Assembly (NCBI RefSeq): GCF_000364445.2
Contig: NZ_CP043538.1
Location: 5,971,447 to 6,035,446 of the forward strand
DNA: 64,000 nucleotides
Source of the DNA: Methylobacterium mesophilicum SR1.6/6
Lineage (GTDB): Bacteria > Pseudomonadota > Alphaproteobacteria > Rhizobiales > Beijerinckiaceae
Direction: 5' to 3'
The position numbers were made by a program, and so were the translations under genes. The notes below the pieces were generated by a model. The model had not been told where the DNA came from. It did no database searches and saw nothing but the letters and a program-made list of their open reading frames with translations. This document shows, piece after piece, positions 8,026 to 15,920 of this stretch; the stretch's first letter is position 1; each line of letters begins with the position of its first letter.

Positions 8026-8214
8026 GTGGCGAACGAGGCTGTCGATCAGGCGACAGAGAAGACCTATTTCGGCCTTACCCTTTCACAACATTCCGAGCGG
8101 ATCCGGAAGCTGGCGGCGGAACGCGGCCTGACCGGCGAGACCTTCGACCGCGTCACCGCGAAGGCCGTCGAGATGATCCCGACCATCCGGTTGACCGATA
8201 CGCCCCAGCGCTAG
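8026..8214 (+). CDS. Small hypothetical protein, 62 aa
   Basis: This 62-residue soluble protein starts at GTG, supported by AGGAG seven bases upstream. The sequence is helical, with RIRKLAAERGLTGETFDRV in the middle. I do not recognise the family. It converges on the gene at 8222, with only seven bases between stop codons. Confidence 0.6.
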   Translation: MANEAVDQATEKTYFGLTLSQHSERIRKLAAERGLTGETFDRVTAKAVEMIPTIRLTDTPQR

Positions 8215-8221
8215 GGGCCCC

Positions 8222-8467
8222 TCACCGCTCAGCCCGCAGGCTGTGGATGATGCGGCTGGCGATCTTGCGCACGGCCGCATCATCCCGCGCCTCCCCCTCG
8301 GCCCTGTCCCACAGGTGGTCGAGACTGCCCTCGAGTTCGTCCAGCAGTTCCGGATGGCGTTGGGCAAGGAAGCGGATCGTCCCGAAGAGCAGGTGCTCGG
8401 TCGCCATCTCCCGGCGGCGGGCCTCGACGATCGGATCCAGGTGCGGGGTGGGATGCGGCTCTGTCAT
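8222..8467 (-). CDS. Small hypothetical protein, 81 aa
   Basis: This 81-residue soluble helical protein begins MTEPHPTPHLDPIVEARR. Its charged, leucine-rich helices (HPELLDELEGSLDHLW) suggest a dimeric or adaptor-like protein, but no family is recognised. A near-consensus stress promoter lies directly upstream at 8476-8500. Confidence 0.65.
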   Translation of the reverse strand: MTEPHPTPHLDPIVEARRREMATEHLLFGTIRFLAQRHPELLDELEGSLDHLWDRAEGEARDDAAVRKIASRIIHSLRAER

Positions 8468-8475
8468 GGAGGCGC

Positions 8476-8500
8476 AACGATCCTCTGCCGGTCCGGTTCT
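8476..8500 (-). promoter_or_regulatory. EcfG-like promoter, AGAAC-N16-CGTT
   Basis: Read on the minus strand, AGAAC (8500-8496) is followed after 16 bases by CGTT (8479-8476), one mismatch from consensus. It ends nine bases before the ATG at 8467, which would leave only a very short leader. Confidence 0.4.
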
Positions 8501-8561
8501 GCGCGGCCGGCGCGGTGCGACGCCGCGGAGACGGGGCCCGGCGCCGGTACCATCACGGCCC

Positions 8562-8586
8562 GGAACAGCATCGTTCCGCCCCGGTT
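8562..8586 (+). promoter_or_regulatory. EcfG-like promoter, GGAAC-N16-GGTT
   Basis: GGAAC at 8562-8566 and GGTT at 8583-8586 with 16 bases between match the general-stress promoter of Methylobacterium relatives. The ATG of the zinc-finger gene is about 38 bases downstream. Confidence 0.6.
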
Positions 8587-8624
8587 TGCCTCCCGCAGGA
8601 AGTCGTTTCCGTCAGGAGCGCGCG

Positions 8625-8792
8625 ATGGCCGACACGGATCCCAGAAAACCCGGCGATGAGGCGCCGCCGAGCGCGCCCGGCACCGGCGAGAACCTCTGTC
8701 GGGCCTGCGGCGGCACGGGCAAGGTCGAGGCCAAGACCTGTCCGGACTGTCAAGGTACCGGCAAGGTCACGACCGGTATCGGCGGCGCCTGA
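8625..8792 (+). CDS. Small DnaJ-type zinc-finger protein
   Basis: This 55-residue protein has a disordered acidic/proline-rich N-terminus followed by two CxxCxGxG-type repeats, CRACGGTGKV and CPDCQGTGKV. Four cysteines can bind one zinc, as in half of the DnaJ cysteine-rich domain. There is no J-domain or substrate-binding domain, so it is not a co-chaperone by itself; it may help protein folding or redox under stress. The ATG at 8625 has CAGGAG upstream and follows an EcfG-like promoter. Confidence 0.7.
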   Translation: MADTDPRKPGDEAPPSAPGTGENLCRACGGTGKVEAKTCPDCQGTGKVTTGIGGA

Positions 8793-8852
8793 CGCGAAGC
8801 GCCGGCCCGAGGACGGCGCTCGACCGATCGTCGCGGCGCGGCCCCGGGCAGG

Positions 8853-8877
8853 AACGGTGCCGGACCGGCGCGGTTGT
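8853..8877 (+). promoter_or_regulatory. EcfG-like promoter, GGAAC-N16-GGTT
   Basis: GGAAC at 8853-8857 and GGTT at 8874-8877 are 16 bases apart. The element lies 24 bases before the DUF2171 start codon, spacing much like that at 8562. Confidence 0.6.
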
Positions 8878-8901
8878 CGTCGAGAAAACCGGAGGTTCTC
8901 G

Positions 8902-9135
8902 ATGGTCGATGTCGCGCAGATCCAGGAGCACGCCGAGGTGATCGGCTCGGATGGGGCGCATGTTGGCACGGTCGACCATGTCGACAAGGGCGAGATCAAA
9001 CTGACCAAGACCGACGCCGCCGCGGGCGGCCTCCACCACTACATCCCCCTCGACTTCGTGCAGTCCGTCTCCGACGGCAGGGTGCATCTCGACCGGCCGG
9101 CCGAGGAGGTGAAGCGCGAGTGGTCGACCTCCTGA
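8902..9135 (+). CDS. DUF2171 domain protein
   Basis: This 77-residue protein matches DUF2171: an N-terminal EHAEVIGSDGAHVGTVDHVD block and a central HHYIPLDFV block. It is a small beta-barrel-like domain of the PRC-barrel type, common in stress-induced proteins of rhizobia and methylobacteria. The molecular role is unknown. The start is set by GGAGG at 8891-8895, six bases before the ATG. It has its own EcfG-like promoter. Confidence 0.8.
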   Translation: MVDVAQIQEHAEVIGSDGAHVGTVDHVDKGEIKLTKTDAAAGGLHHYIPLDFVQSVSDGRVHLDRPAEEVKREWSTS

Positions 9136-9153
9136 GCCGACACCCGCTTCGCG

Positions 9154-9483
9154 TCAGCGCCGCAGCGCGCCGAACCAAGCCGTCAGCGGTTCGACGAAGG
9201 CGGCCCAGGTCCGGGTCCAGATCGTCCCGGGTCGGCCGTCATCGGCGCGGCGGCCGGACATCAGGGCCGCCACCAGGGCATCCTCGCGGGGCCTGCACTC
9301 GTCGAGGGCATTGCGCTCGTCGCCCGCGCGGCTCTGCCCGGGCGGCTGGCGCGTGTAGGCCTCGCGCAGGCAGCGGTGCCACGCCAGCTCCAGCGCTCGC
9401 GGATCGCCCTGAGGCGCCGCTGGGGCCGATACGGCGGCAGGGGAAATCAGGACGAGTGTCGCGGACAGGCTGAGCACCGGCAT
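9154..9483 (-). CDS. Small secreted hypothetical protein
   Basis: This 109-residue protein has a signal peptide at the N-terminus (MPVLSLSATLVLISPAAVSA). The mature part contains two cysteines and a hydrophobic patch near the end (WAAFVEPLTAWFGALRR). I chose the third in-frame ATG (9483) because AGGAGG lies seven bases upstream; two earlier ATG codons lie before or on that site. The family is unknown. Confidence 0.65.
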   Translation of the reverse strand: MPVLSLSATLVLISPAAVSAPAAPQGDPRALELAWHRCLREAYTRQPPGQSRAGDERNALDECRPREDALVAALMSGRRADDGRPGTIWTRTWAAFVEPLTAWFGALRR

Positions 9484-9701
9484 GCGCATGCCTCCTCTAT
9501 GCCCCATCCGGAGCCCGGCCTGATAGAACGGATCGGCAACACTGCGCGGCCTTGGTGCCGTAGCCGTCGGATCGGGCGGCCGCGACGCGGGCCCTCATCC
9601 GGCGCCGGGAAGGATTTCCGGAGAAGAAACGTCCTTATGCTACAGGCCGGGTTGGGCATCACCGGGTGCCCGAACAGACAACGTGCGCTTACGGGGCTTC
9701 G

Positions 9702-10082
9702 ATGCCGAAATCGGATATGCAGCGGCTCGCCTGGGTGCAATTGGCGGCTTGGGCCCTGGTCGCCCTCCTCGTGGTCGTCACGCTGGTGCCGATCGGCTTC
9801 CGGCCAGTCGTGACCGCCAATCCCAGCATCGAGCGGACCGCCGCCTACGCGCTCGCGAGCTTGATCATGATGATGGCCTACCCGCGGCACTGGCTCGTGA
9901 TCCTGGTCGGCAGCGTCCTCTTAGCCGGCGGCCTCGAAGCGGCGCAGACCCTGACGAGCACGCGTCACGGTCGGTTCGACGATTTCCTGGTGAAGGCCGG
10001 TGCGGCAGTGGCCGGGGCGGGCGCCGGCCTGGTGCTCAACGGTCTGGCACGCTGGCGCCAGAACAGCCCGGCGCGCGGGTGA
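9702..10082 (+). CDS. VanZ-like membrane protein
   Basis: This 126-residue protein has three hydrophobic segments: WVQLAAWALVALLVVVTLVP, the AAYALASLIMMMAYP region, and HWLVILVGSVLLAGGLEAAQ. The pattern GLEAAQTLTSTRHGRFDDFLVKAGAAVAG without its last helix is the signature of VanZ-like proteins (GxxxExxQ ... R ... D). The role is unknown; VanZ itself gives low-level teicoplanin resistance. An alternative GTG start at 9666 would add 12 residues. Confidence 0.75.
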   Translation: MPKSDMQRLAWVQLAAWALVALLVVVTLVPIGFRPVVTANPSIERTAAYALASLIMMMAYPRHWLVILVGSVLLAGGLEAAQTLTSTRHGRFDDFLVKAGAAVAGAGAGLVLNGLARWRQNSPARG

Positions 10083-10204
10083 ACGTGGGCGATGCCGGGT
10101 CGGCTTCCTCATGCGTTTCCAAGCGCACTTCCAACTGCGCTTCCACGCAGAGGCGCGCGCCGGTGATCGGCGGCGCGGATAGTCGGGCGGCGGCTGCTTC
10201 GTCC

Positions 10205-10230
10205 GGAAACCGCCGCGCTTCGCAAGCGTT
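10205..10230 (+). promoter_or_regulatory. Weak EcfG-like promoter, GGAAA-N17-CGTT
   Basis: GGAAA at 10205 and CGTT at 10227-10230 are 17 bases apart, one mismatch from the general-stress consensus. The start codon of the next gene lies 30 bases downstream. Confidence 0.3.
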
Positions 10231-10260
10231 GCCTTAGGGGGCTCTCACGCGAGGTGCTGC

Positions 10261-10563
10261 ATGTTCGGCGCGGCCAAGCTCACGGGACGGTTCTGGTTTC
10301 GCAAGACCTGGTCGGGCAAGCTGATCCTGCTTGTCGAAGAAGAGAAGCCACGCTGGTTCAGCCGCAACGGCCTGACCAAGCTTCACTGGCGCGATGCCCG
10401 CCTCCTCGACCTGGCGGAGGCGCCGATGCGCACGCTGATGACGCTGGAGCGCACCTACCGGGCGGAATTCGGGGCGGGACCGGCGCGCGTGCTGCAGGCC
10501 GTGGTTCCATCGGGGAAGCGGGGCGCCATCACCACGCCGATCGGGAACGCCGCCAACACCTGA
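10261..10563 (+). CDS. Hypothetical protein, 100 aa
   Basis: This 100-residue basic soluble protein starts at an ATG preceded by GAGGTG. It contains KLILLVEEEKPRWFSRNG and ARLLDLAEAPMRTLMTLERT. No domain is recognised. It ends 18 bases before a strong intrinsic-type hairpin, so it is probably a single-gene transcript. Confidence 0.65.
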   Translation: MFGAAKLTGRFWFRKTWSGKLILLVEEEKPRWFSRNGLTKLHWRDARLLDLAEAPMRTLMTLERTYRAEFGAGPARVLQAVVPSGKRGAITTPIGNAANT

Positions 10564-10581
10564 ATGTCGCCCGGGAAGGGC

Positions 10582-10613
10582 GCGGGCCGAGCTGGGAACA
10601 AAGCTCGGCCCGC
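10582..10613 (+). terminator. Perfect 12-bp hairpin, likely terminator
   Basis: The arms GCGGGCCGAGCT (10582-10593) and AGCTCGGCCCGC (10602-10613) pair perfectly around an 8-base loop, shortly after the stop at 10563. There is no strong T-run after it, as is usual in very GC-rich genomes. Confidence 0.65.
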
Positions 10614-10901
10614 CTGCCGTTCGGCTTCTAGGCCCCCAAGCCGGAGCGACGCCACACCAGACCACGGCGAGGTTAACACATCCTGAATCGGCCGCGGGCA
10701 GCCGTGCGCGCGCCGCCGGGTCGGACGTCGGGACACAGTGTAACGCACTTTATCCATCCGCATTGACCAATTGATCTATGTTGGTATTTGGCAGCGGATA
10801 TGGTAGATAACGACGATAATCAGTTATATTCTGGCAGATAAGGACTTGACTGGCGAGAGGAGACGTCACGTTCATGGCGGACTCCCGTGTGAGAGGCGCC
10901 A

Positions 10902-11447
10902 ATGGAAGACAACATTTCGGTCCCGCATCAGGACCAGATCGATTTCGTCGAGCTGACCGCCGATATCGTTTCCGCTTATGTGGCCAACAACTCCGTTCCC
11001 GTGCCTGATCTGCCGACGCTTCTGTCCGGCGTCCATGCTGCGCTGACCGGCCTCGGCCAGTCTACGACGCCCGCCGAGCCGGACTTCAAGAAGGCGACGC
11101 CTGCGCAGATCAAGAAATCAGTCACGCCGGACGCACTCATCAGCTTCATCGACGGCAAGCCGTACAAGACGCTGAAGCGGCATCTCACCGGGAACGGCAT
11201 GACCATCGAGCAGTACCGGCAGCGCTACGGCCTCCCGCCCGACTATCCGACCACGGCCTCCAACTACTCGGCGATGCGGGCCGAGTTCGCCCGCAACGCC
11301 GGCCTGGGTCACAAGCGCCGGAGCCCGGCCGCGAAGCGCGCCGACGCATCCGAATCCGTGGCGGCCCCGGAGGCCGATGGCCGCGACGCCGCGCCGGCGA
11401 AGGCGGGCAGGGGCCGCAGGACCAAGAAGACCGAAGCGGCCGAGTGA
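10902..11447 (+). CDS. MucR family transcriptional regulator lacking zinc ligands
   Basis: This 181-residue protein has the MucR/Ros layout: an N-terminal oligomerisation region (about 10-55), then KATPAQIKKSVTPDALI, then the DNA-binding module at about 80-112 (DGKPYKTLKRHLTGNGMT). The TLKRHL helix and following YRQRYGLPPDYP block are conserved. The usual first Cys is Ser81 and the last His is missing, so zinc is probably not bound. Some Mesorhizobium Ml proteins of this family also work without zinc. The C-terminal 40 residues are an Ala/Lys-rich tail like an H-NS-type linker. The 290-base upstream region is unusually AT-rich (about 10765-10850), consistent with binding by MucR itself. Confidence 0.9.
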   Translation: MEDNISVPHQDQIDFVELTADIVSAYVANNSVPVPDLPTLLSGVHAALTGLGQSTTPAEPDFKKATPAQIKKSVTPDALISFIDGKPYKTLKRHLTGNGMTIEQYRQRYGLPPDYPTTASNYSAMRAEFARNAGLGHKRRSPAAKRADASESVAAPEADGRDAAPAKAGRGRRTKKTEAAE

Positions 11448-11806
11448 AGATTCCGGCCCGGCGCTGACGGGGGAGGTCGGGCCGGTGTCGCGGCCGTGTC
11501 GCCGGACAGTGCTTCCCCTCGGCGGGGCGATGGGATTGCCTTTTGTGGCTGTCCTGGCCGGGGTTGTCGTGCGTGTTGTGATCGCGGTCCTCCTGCGGAG
11601 ACCGGCTGCGCGCCTCGCGCGGCGGGCTGTTTCGGGTCTCGGATCCGCCGCCCGCCGGCACGTCAGGGCCCTCCCTGGGCCCGGTTTTCCGGATCTCGAG
11701 GGTCGTGGGTCTGGTCGCCAGCCATCGATAGCGCTTGCGGTTGGCGCTCACGCGCCCCGGCGGATCCCTGGCGAACCGCGGGTGCCGGGCGGTGTTCCCG
11801 GCACGC
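11448..11806. other. Intergenic region, no supported gene
   Basis: Open frames exist on both strands but none shows a start with a ribosome site, a stop in a sensible place and family-like sequence. One plus frame from 11530 begins with a hydrophobic stretch (GLPFVAVLAGVVVRVVIAV) but runs open for thousands of bases. I see no hairpin or promoter apart from the element at 11807. Confidence 0.35.
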
Positions 11807-11832
11807 GGAACGACCCAGGCGGCCCGACCGTT
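11807..11832 (+). promoter_or_regulatory. EcfG-like promoter, GGAAC-N17-CGTT
   Basis: GGAAC at 11807-11811 and CGTT at 11829-11832, 17 bases apart, give a full match to the general-stress promoter. The TTG start of the secreted protein lies 28 bases downstream. Confidence 0.6.
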
Positions 11833-11860
11833 GGCCCGTCATCATCGTCAGGAGCCACGC

Positions 11861-12127
11861 TTGAACCGGTCGATCCCCACCCTTCTCCTCGCTGCGCTCA
11901 CTCTGGCCGGCGCGCCCGCGCTGGCGCAGGCACAGGCACGGGACGAGTCCGCGCCCGGCACGGCGCCGAAGGCCGAGACGGCGGGCAAGCCGGCCGCCGA
12001 CACGCAGGAGCCGGGGAAGACCGCGACCGACGCCGTGACCAACCCCGCCGCCGTGCCGCCCACGGAGGGCGCGGTCGGCACCGGCAAGTCGCCGACCGCC
12101 GATACGCCGCCGAAGTCCGACCGGTAG
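11861..12127 (+). CDS. Small secreted low-complexity protein
   Basis: This 88-residue protein starts at TTG with AGGAG upstream. The signal peptide is SIPTLLLAALTLAGAPALAQ; the mature part is a disordered Ala/Thr/Pro/Asp/Lys-rich chain. Composition resembles the other small secreted protein at 7646, and both follow stress-type promoters. It may be a periplasmic hydrophilic stress protein, but this is speculation. Confidence 0.65.
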   Translation: MNRSIPTLLLAALTLAGAPALAQAQARDESAPGTAPKAETAGKPAADTQEPGKTATDAVTNPAAVPPTEGAVGTGKSPTADTPPKSDR

Positions 12128-12229
12128 GGTCCCTACGACAGACCCCAGCATGTCCGGGTGGGCCCGCAGGGTCCGCGGGCGAACCAAAGCGGCCGTCGCG
12201 AGTCTCCTCAGCGCGGCCGAGCCGTGGCT

Positions 12230-13318
12230 ATGTCAGGCGAGTTGAGCGGGACCATGCGTCAAGACCGGGTCGCCCCGAGCCCCCGCGAACCCGCCTCCCG
12301 CTCGCCAGACGCCTTGCCCCGCGAAGCCGCGTCCGGCCCCTGGCCGAGGCTCCTTCGCCGTCACATATCCGGGATCGCTGCGCCCGATCCGCGGCTCTGG
12401 GGGCTGAGCCTCGCGATCATCGCAGTCGACGCCGTCTGGCTGCGCGTCGCCCATGTCTCGGTCGAGCCCGCCGGTTTCGCCCTCGCAGCCGCCCTCGTGC
12501 TCGTGCTCCTCGCCGCCGCCGCCTGCCTCAGCACGGTGAAGTCCGATCCGCCCCTGCGCGGCATGGCTCTGGCGACCGCGTTCCTGATCGTCTTCACGGT
12601 CCCGGTGGCGGTGCTGCACTTCCTCGCCGCGGGGCTCGGGCTGCCGTTCGTGGACGGCGCCCTCGTCCGCCTCGAGGCCGCTCTCGGCTTCGACTGGACG
12701 GCCTATGTGGCCTTCCTGGCGGAGCATCCCACACTGTCCTGGTGGCTGGCCCTGGCCTACCATTCCAGCGGCCCCCAGGTCGGTCTCGTGGTGATCGCCC
12801 TGAGCGCGACCCGGCGCCTCGGCCGGCTGTGGAGCTTCGTCCGCCTGTTCTCCGCGACGCTCCTATGTGTGATCGTCCTCGCCGCGCTGCTGCCGGCCCT
12901 CGGGCCCTACGCGACCTACGCGCCCCGCCGGATTCCCTCCGAGCCCCTGGAGACGGTCGGCGCGCTCTGGCACCTGGAGCCGGTGGCGCGGCTGCGCGCG
13001 GGCACGCTGGACACGCTGGCGCTCGGCGACCTCCGCGGGCTCGCCACCTTCCCGTCGTTCCACGTCTGCCTCGCGATCCTGACCGCCTGGGCGCTCGCAC
13101 CCCTTCCGGTTCTCGGGCCCCTGGCGCTCCTCCTCAACGCCGCCGTGATCGTCGCCACCATCGGCGCGGGCGGCCATTACCTGCCGGACGTGCTGGCGGG
13201 GGCGCTGCTGGCGGGTGCGGCCCTGGCCGTCCGGGCGCGGGGCCGCATCCGCGCGCCGTTCGGCGATCCGGTCTGTGCGGCCCCGGCGCCCGCGACGATC
13301 GGTCCGGCGGACGCCTGA
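12230..13318 (+). CDS. PAP2-superfamily membrane phosphatase/transferase
   Basis: This 362-residue protein has about eight transmembrane helices and belongs to the PAP2 superfamily (inositolphosphotransferase subgroup). The catalytic region is at the C-terminal end: FPSFHVCLAILTAWAL, which is the central PSxH block, and later GGHYLPDVLAGALLA, the HxxxD block. The canonical first motif KxxxxxxRP is not obvious. It likely dephosphorylates or transfers a lipid phosphate head group at the periplasmic face. The start is uncertain: ATG 12230 or ATG 12254. It lies about 100 bases before the short-chain dehydrogenase. Confidence 0.8.
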   Translation: MSGELSGTMRQDRVAPSPREPASRSPDALPREAASGPWPRLLRRHISGIAAPDPRLWGLSLAIIAVDAVWLRVAHVSVEPAGFALAAALVLVLLAAAACLSTVKSDPPLRGMALATAFLIVFTVPVAVLHFLAAGLGLPFVDGALVRLEAALGFDWTAYVAFLAEHPTLSWWLALAYHSSGPQVGLVVIALSATRRLGRLWSFVRLFSATLLCVIVLAALLPALGPYATYAPRRIPSEPLETVGALWHLEPVARLRAGTLDTLALGDLRGLATFPSFHVCLAILTAWALAPLPVLGPLALLLNAAVIVATIGAGGHYLPDVLAGALLAGAALAVRARGRIRAPFGDPVCAAPAPATIGPADA

Positions 13319-13413
13319 AGGCACCGCGGCGGACTCGGGAACTGTGCCGCGAACGGCGTCGCGAACCGCGCCGCGTCCGGGTGATTACCCAGACAGCGGA
13401 GGTGCGCGCGACG

Positions 13414-14343
13414 ATGGCCCAGAGCCGATGGACGACCCGCGACATACCCAGTCAGGCCGGACGGCTCGCACTCGTCACCGGCGCGACGAGCGGGCTCGGC
13501 TACGAGGCCGCGTTCGCCCTGGCCAGGGCCGGAGCCGAGGTCGTCCTCGCCGCCCGGGACGAGGCCAAGGCCGAGCGCGCCAGGGTCTCGATCCGGCGCC
13601 AGTGCCCGGACGCGCGGATCGCGATCCAGGCGCTGGACACCGCCCGCCTCGCCAGCGTGCGGGCCTTCGGCGACCGGTGGCGCTCCGAGGAACGGCCGAT
13701 CGACATCCTCCTGCTCAATGCCGGCATCGCCGCCGTGCCGCGCCGGGAGGAGACGGAGGACGGCTTCGAGCGCCAGCTCGGCACCAACTACCTGGGCCAT
13801 TTCGCCCTGGCGGGCCTGCTCCTGCCCTTCGTCCGGCGCGAGGCCGCGTCCCGGGTCGTCCCGGTGGCCAGCCTCGCGCACCGTTCCGGCCGGATCCACT
13901 TCGACGACTTGCAGCTCCAGCGCTCCTACGGTCCGCAGCGCGCCTATCGGCAGTCGAAGCTCGCCATGCTGATGTTCGGCCTTGAGCTCGACCGGCGCAT
14001 GAAGGCCGCCGGCGTGCCGATCCGCGCGATCCCGGCCCATCCCGGTGCGGCCCGCACCGACGTGTTCCGGCGCGGCGACCGGGCCGGCCCGGTCCAGCGG
14101 CTCGCGGGCCACCTGATCTTCTCGGTGATCGGCCAGTCCGCCGCGCAGGGGGCGCTGCCGCTGCTCTACGCCGCCACGGCCCCGGAGGCGGAGGGCGGCG
14201 CCTATTACGGCCCGGACGGGATCTGGGAACTCCAGGGCCACCCGGCGCGCTCCGACATCGCCGCGCATGCCCGGGACAGGGCCGTCGCGCAGCGGCTCTG
14301 GTCCGTGTCGGAGGACCTGACCGGAATCGCCTGCACCGTCTGA
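13414..14343 (+). CDS. Short-chain dehydrogenase/reductase (retinol-dehydrogenase-like)
   Basis: This 309-residue NAD(P)-dependent oxidoreductase has the cofactor motif TGATSGLGYE, NAG as LLLNAGIAA, and the catalytic YRQSK (YxxxK). The overall pattern (GTNYLGHFALAGLLLP, ASLAHRSG) matches the RDH/WWOX-like subgroup of SDRs, which act on hydrophobic alcohols or ketones. The ATG at 13414 follows CGGAGG. The same frame is open for nearly 3 kb upstream, but the SDR begins here. The substrate is unknown. Confidence 0.88.
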   Translation: MAQSRWTTRDIPSQAGRLALVTGATSGLGYEAAFALARAGAEVVLAARDEAKAERARVSIRRQCPDARIAIQALDTARLASVRAFGDRWRSEERPIDILLLNAGIAAVPRREETEDGFERQLGTNYLGHFALAGLLLPFVRREAASRVVPVASLAHRSGRIHFDDLQLQRSYGPQRAYRQSKLAMLMFGLELDRRMKAAGVPIRAIPAHPGAARTDVFRRGDRAGPVQRLAGHLIFSVIGQSAAQGALPLLYAATAPEAEGGAYYGPDGIWELQGHPARSDIAAHARDRAVAQRLWSVSEDLTGIACTV

Positions 14344-14415
14344 TCAGACCTCCGGGCCGCCATCCGGGCCGCGGCCCGGCTTGCTCGTCCGCATCCTCCT
14401 CCATAGATCCCCGCG

Positions 14416-15885
14416 ATGACGGCACTTTCTTTCGACAACAGCTACGCCCGCCTGCCGGAGCGCTTCTTCGCCCGCCATGTGCCGACCCCGGTGGCGGCGC
14501 CCCGCCTGATCCGGCTGAACCGCGCCCTCGCGGAGGAGCTCGGCCTCGATCCGGACTGGCTCGCGGGGCCGGAGGGCGTGGCGGCGCTGGGCGGGAACGG
14601 CGTCCCCGAGGGGGCCGAGCCCCTCGCCGCCGCCTATACCGGGCACCAGTTCGGCCAGTTCGTGCCGCAGCTCGGCGACGGCCGCGCACTCCTCCTCGGC
14701 GAGGTCGTCGACCGGAACGGGCGCCGCCGCGACATCCAGCTGAAGGGCTCGGGGCCGACGCCGTTCTCCCGGCGCGGCGACGGCCGCGCGGCGCTCGGGC
14801 CGGTGCTGCGCGAGTACCTCGTCAGCGAGGCGATGGCGGCGCTCGGCATCCCGACCACCCGGGCGCTCGCCGCCGTGGCGACGGGCGAGCCCGTGGTGCG
14901 CGAGACGCTGCTGCCCGGTGCGGTGCTGACCCGCGTCGCCGCCAGCCACATCCGGGTCGGCACCTTCCAGTTCTTCGCGGCCCGGGGTGACGTCGAGGGT
15001 CTGCGGGCGCTCGCCGATCACGTGGCGGCCCGGCACTATCCGGAGGCCGCGCGGGCCCCGAACCCCTACCGGGCGCTGCTGGAGGCGGTGGTGGCCGCGC
15101 AGGCCGAGCTAGTGGCGCGCTGGCTGCTCGTCGGCTTCGTCCACGGGGTGATGAACACCGACAACATGTCGGTGGCCGGCGAGACGATCGATTACGGGCC
15201 CTGCGCCTTCCTCGACGCCTACGATCCCCGAACGGTCTACAGCTCCATCGACCGCAACGGCCGCTACGCCTACGGGGAGCAGCCACGCATCGCGCTCTGG
15301 AACCTGACCCGCCTGGCGGAGACCCTGCTGCCGCTGCTCGCGTCCGACGAGACCGCTGCGGTCGCCGAGGCCGAAGCGGCGCTCGCCGGCTACGCGCCGC
15401 GCTTCGAGGCCGCCTATCACGGCGGCCTCGCCCGCAAGATCGGCCTGTCCGAGCCGCGTGATGGCGACGCCGCCCTGGCGGGCGACCTCCTGAAGCGGAT
15501 GGCCGAGAACCAGGCCGACTTCACGCTGGCGTTCCGCAAGCTATGCGCCGCCGCGGAGCGGTCGGAGGCGGACGGAGCGGTGCGCGACCTGTTCGTCGAT
15601 CCCACCGCGTACGACGACTGGGCCGGGCGCTGGCGCGCGCGGCTGTCGCAAGCCGACCCGGCCGCGACGGCGGCCGCGATGCGGGCGGTCAACCCCGCCT
15701 TCATCCCGCGCAATCACCGCGTCGAGGCGATGATCGAGGCGGCCGTCGAGCGCGGCGACTTCGGGCCGTTCGAGGAAATGCTGGCCGTGCTGTCGAGTCC
15801 CTACGCGGATCAGCCCGGTCACGCCCGCTACGCAGAGGCGCCCGCGGGCGGCGGTGTCGGCTACCGGACGTTCTGCGGCACCTGA
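14416..15885 (+). CDS. selO: Protein adenylyltransferase SelO (YdiU family)
   Basis: This 489-residue pseudokinase transfers AMP from ATP to Ser, Thr or Tyr of target proteins. In E. coli, SelO modifies redox proteins such as SucA and glutaredoxin during oxidative stress. Recognisable blocks are AAAYTGHQFGQFVPQLGDGR, the Lys-containing DIQLKGSGPTPFSRRGDGR, the EYLVSEAM helix, VHGVMNTDNMSVAGETIDYG with the metal-binding Asn and Asp, and the C-terminal NPAFIPRNHRVE. Length equals the usual 480-490. The E. coli SelO C-terminal selenocysteine or cysteine is represented here by a Cys near the end (RTFCGT). Confidence 0.95.
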   Translation: MTALSFDNSYARLPERFFARHVPTPVAAPRLIRLNRALAEELGLDPDWLAGPEGVAALGGNGVPEGAEPLAAAYTGHQFGQFVPQLGDGRALLLGEVVDRNGRRRDIQLKGSGPTPFSRRGDGRAALGPVLREYLVSEAMAALGIPTTRALAAVATGEPVVRETLLPGAVLTRVAASHIRVGTFQFFAARGDVEGLRALADHVAARHYPEAARAPNPYRALLEAVVAAQAELVARWLLVGFVHGVMNTDNMSVAGETIDYGPCAFLDAYDPRTVYSSIDRNGRYAYGEQPRIALWNLTRLAETLLPLLASDETAAVAEAEAALAGYAPRFEAAYHGGLARKIGLSEPRDGDAALAGDLLKRMAENQADFTLAFRKLCAAAERSEADGAVRDLFVDPTAYDDWAGRWRARLSQADPAATAAAMRAVNPAFIPRNHRVEAMIEAAVERGDFGPFEEMLAVLSSPYADQPGHARYAEAPAGGGVGYRTFCGT

Positions 15886-15920
15886 TGCCCGCCCGGCGCC
15901 TCGACCGCCGCCGGGTGCCC

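Noticed and set aside
11185..11751. Minus-strand 188-codon frame overlapping mucR
   Set aside because: It overlaps the real MucR gene for half its length, has Arg/Pro-rich composition and no ribosome site at its start.
11377..14343. 988-codon plus-strand frame
   Set aside because: Only the last 309 residues (from 13414) are a real SDR. The part before is antisense or out-of-frame sequence over the PAP2 gene with arginine-rich composition.
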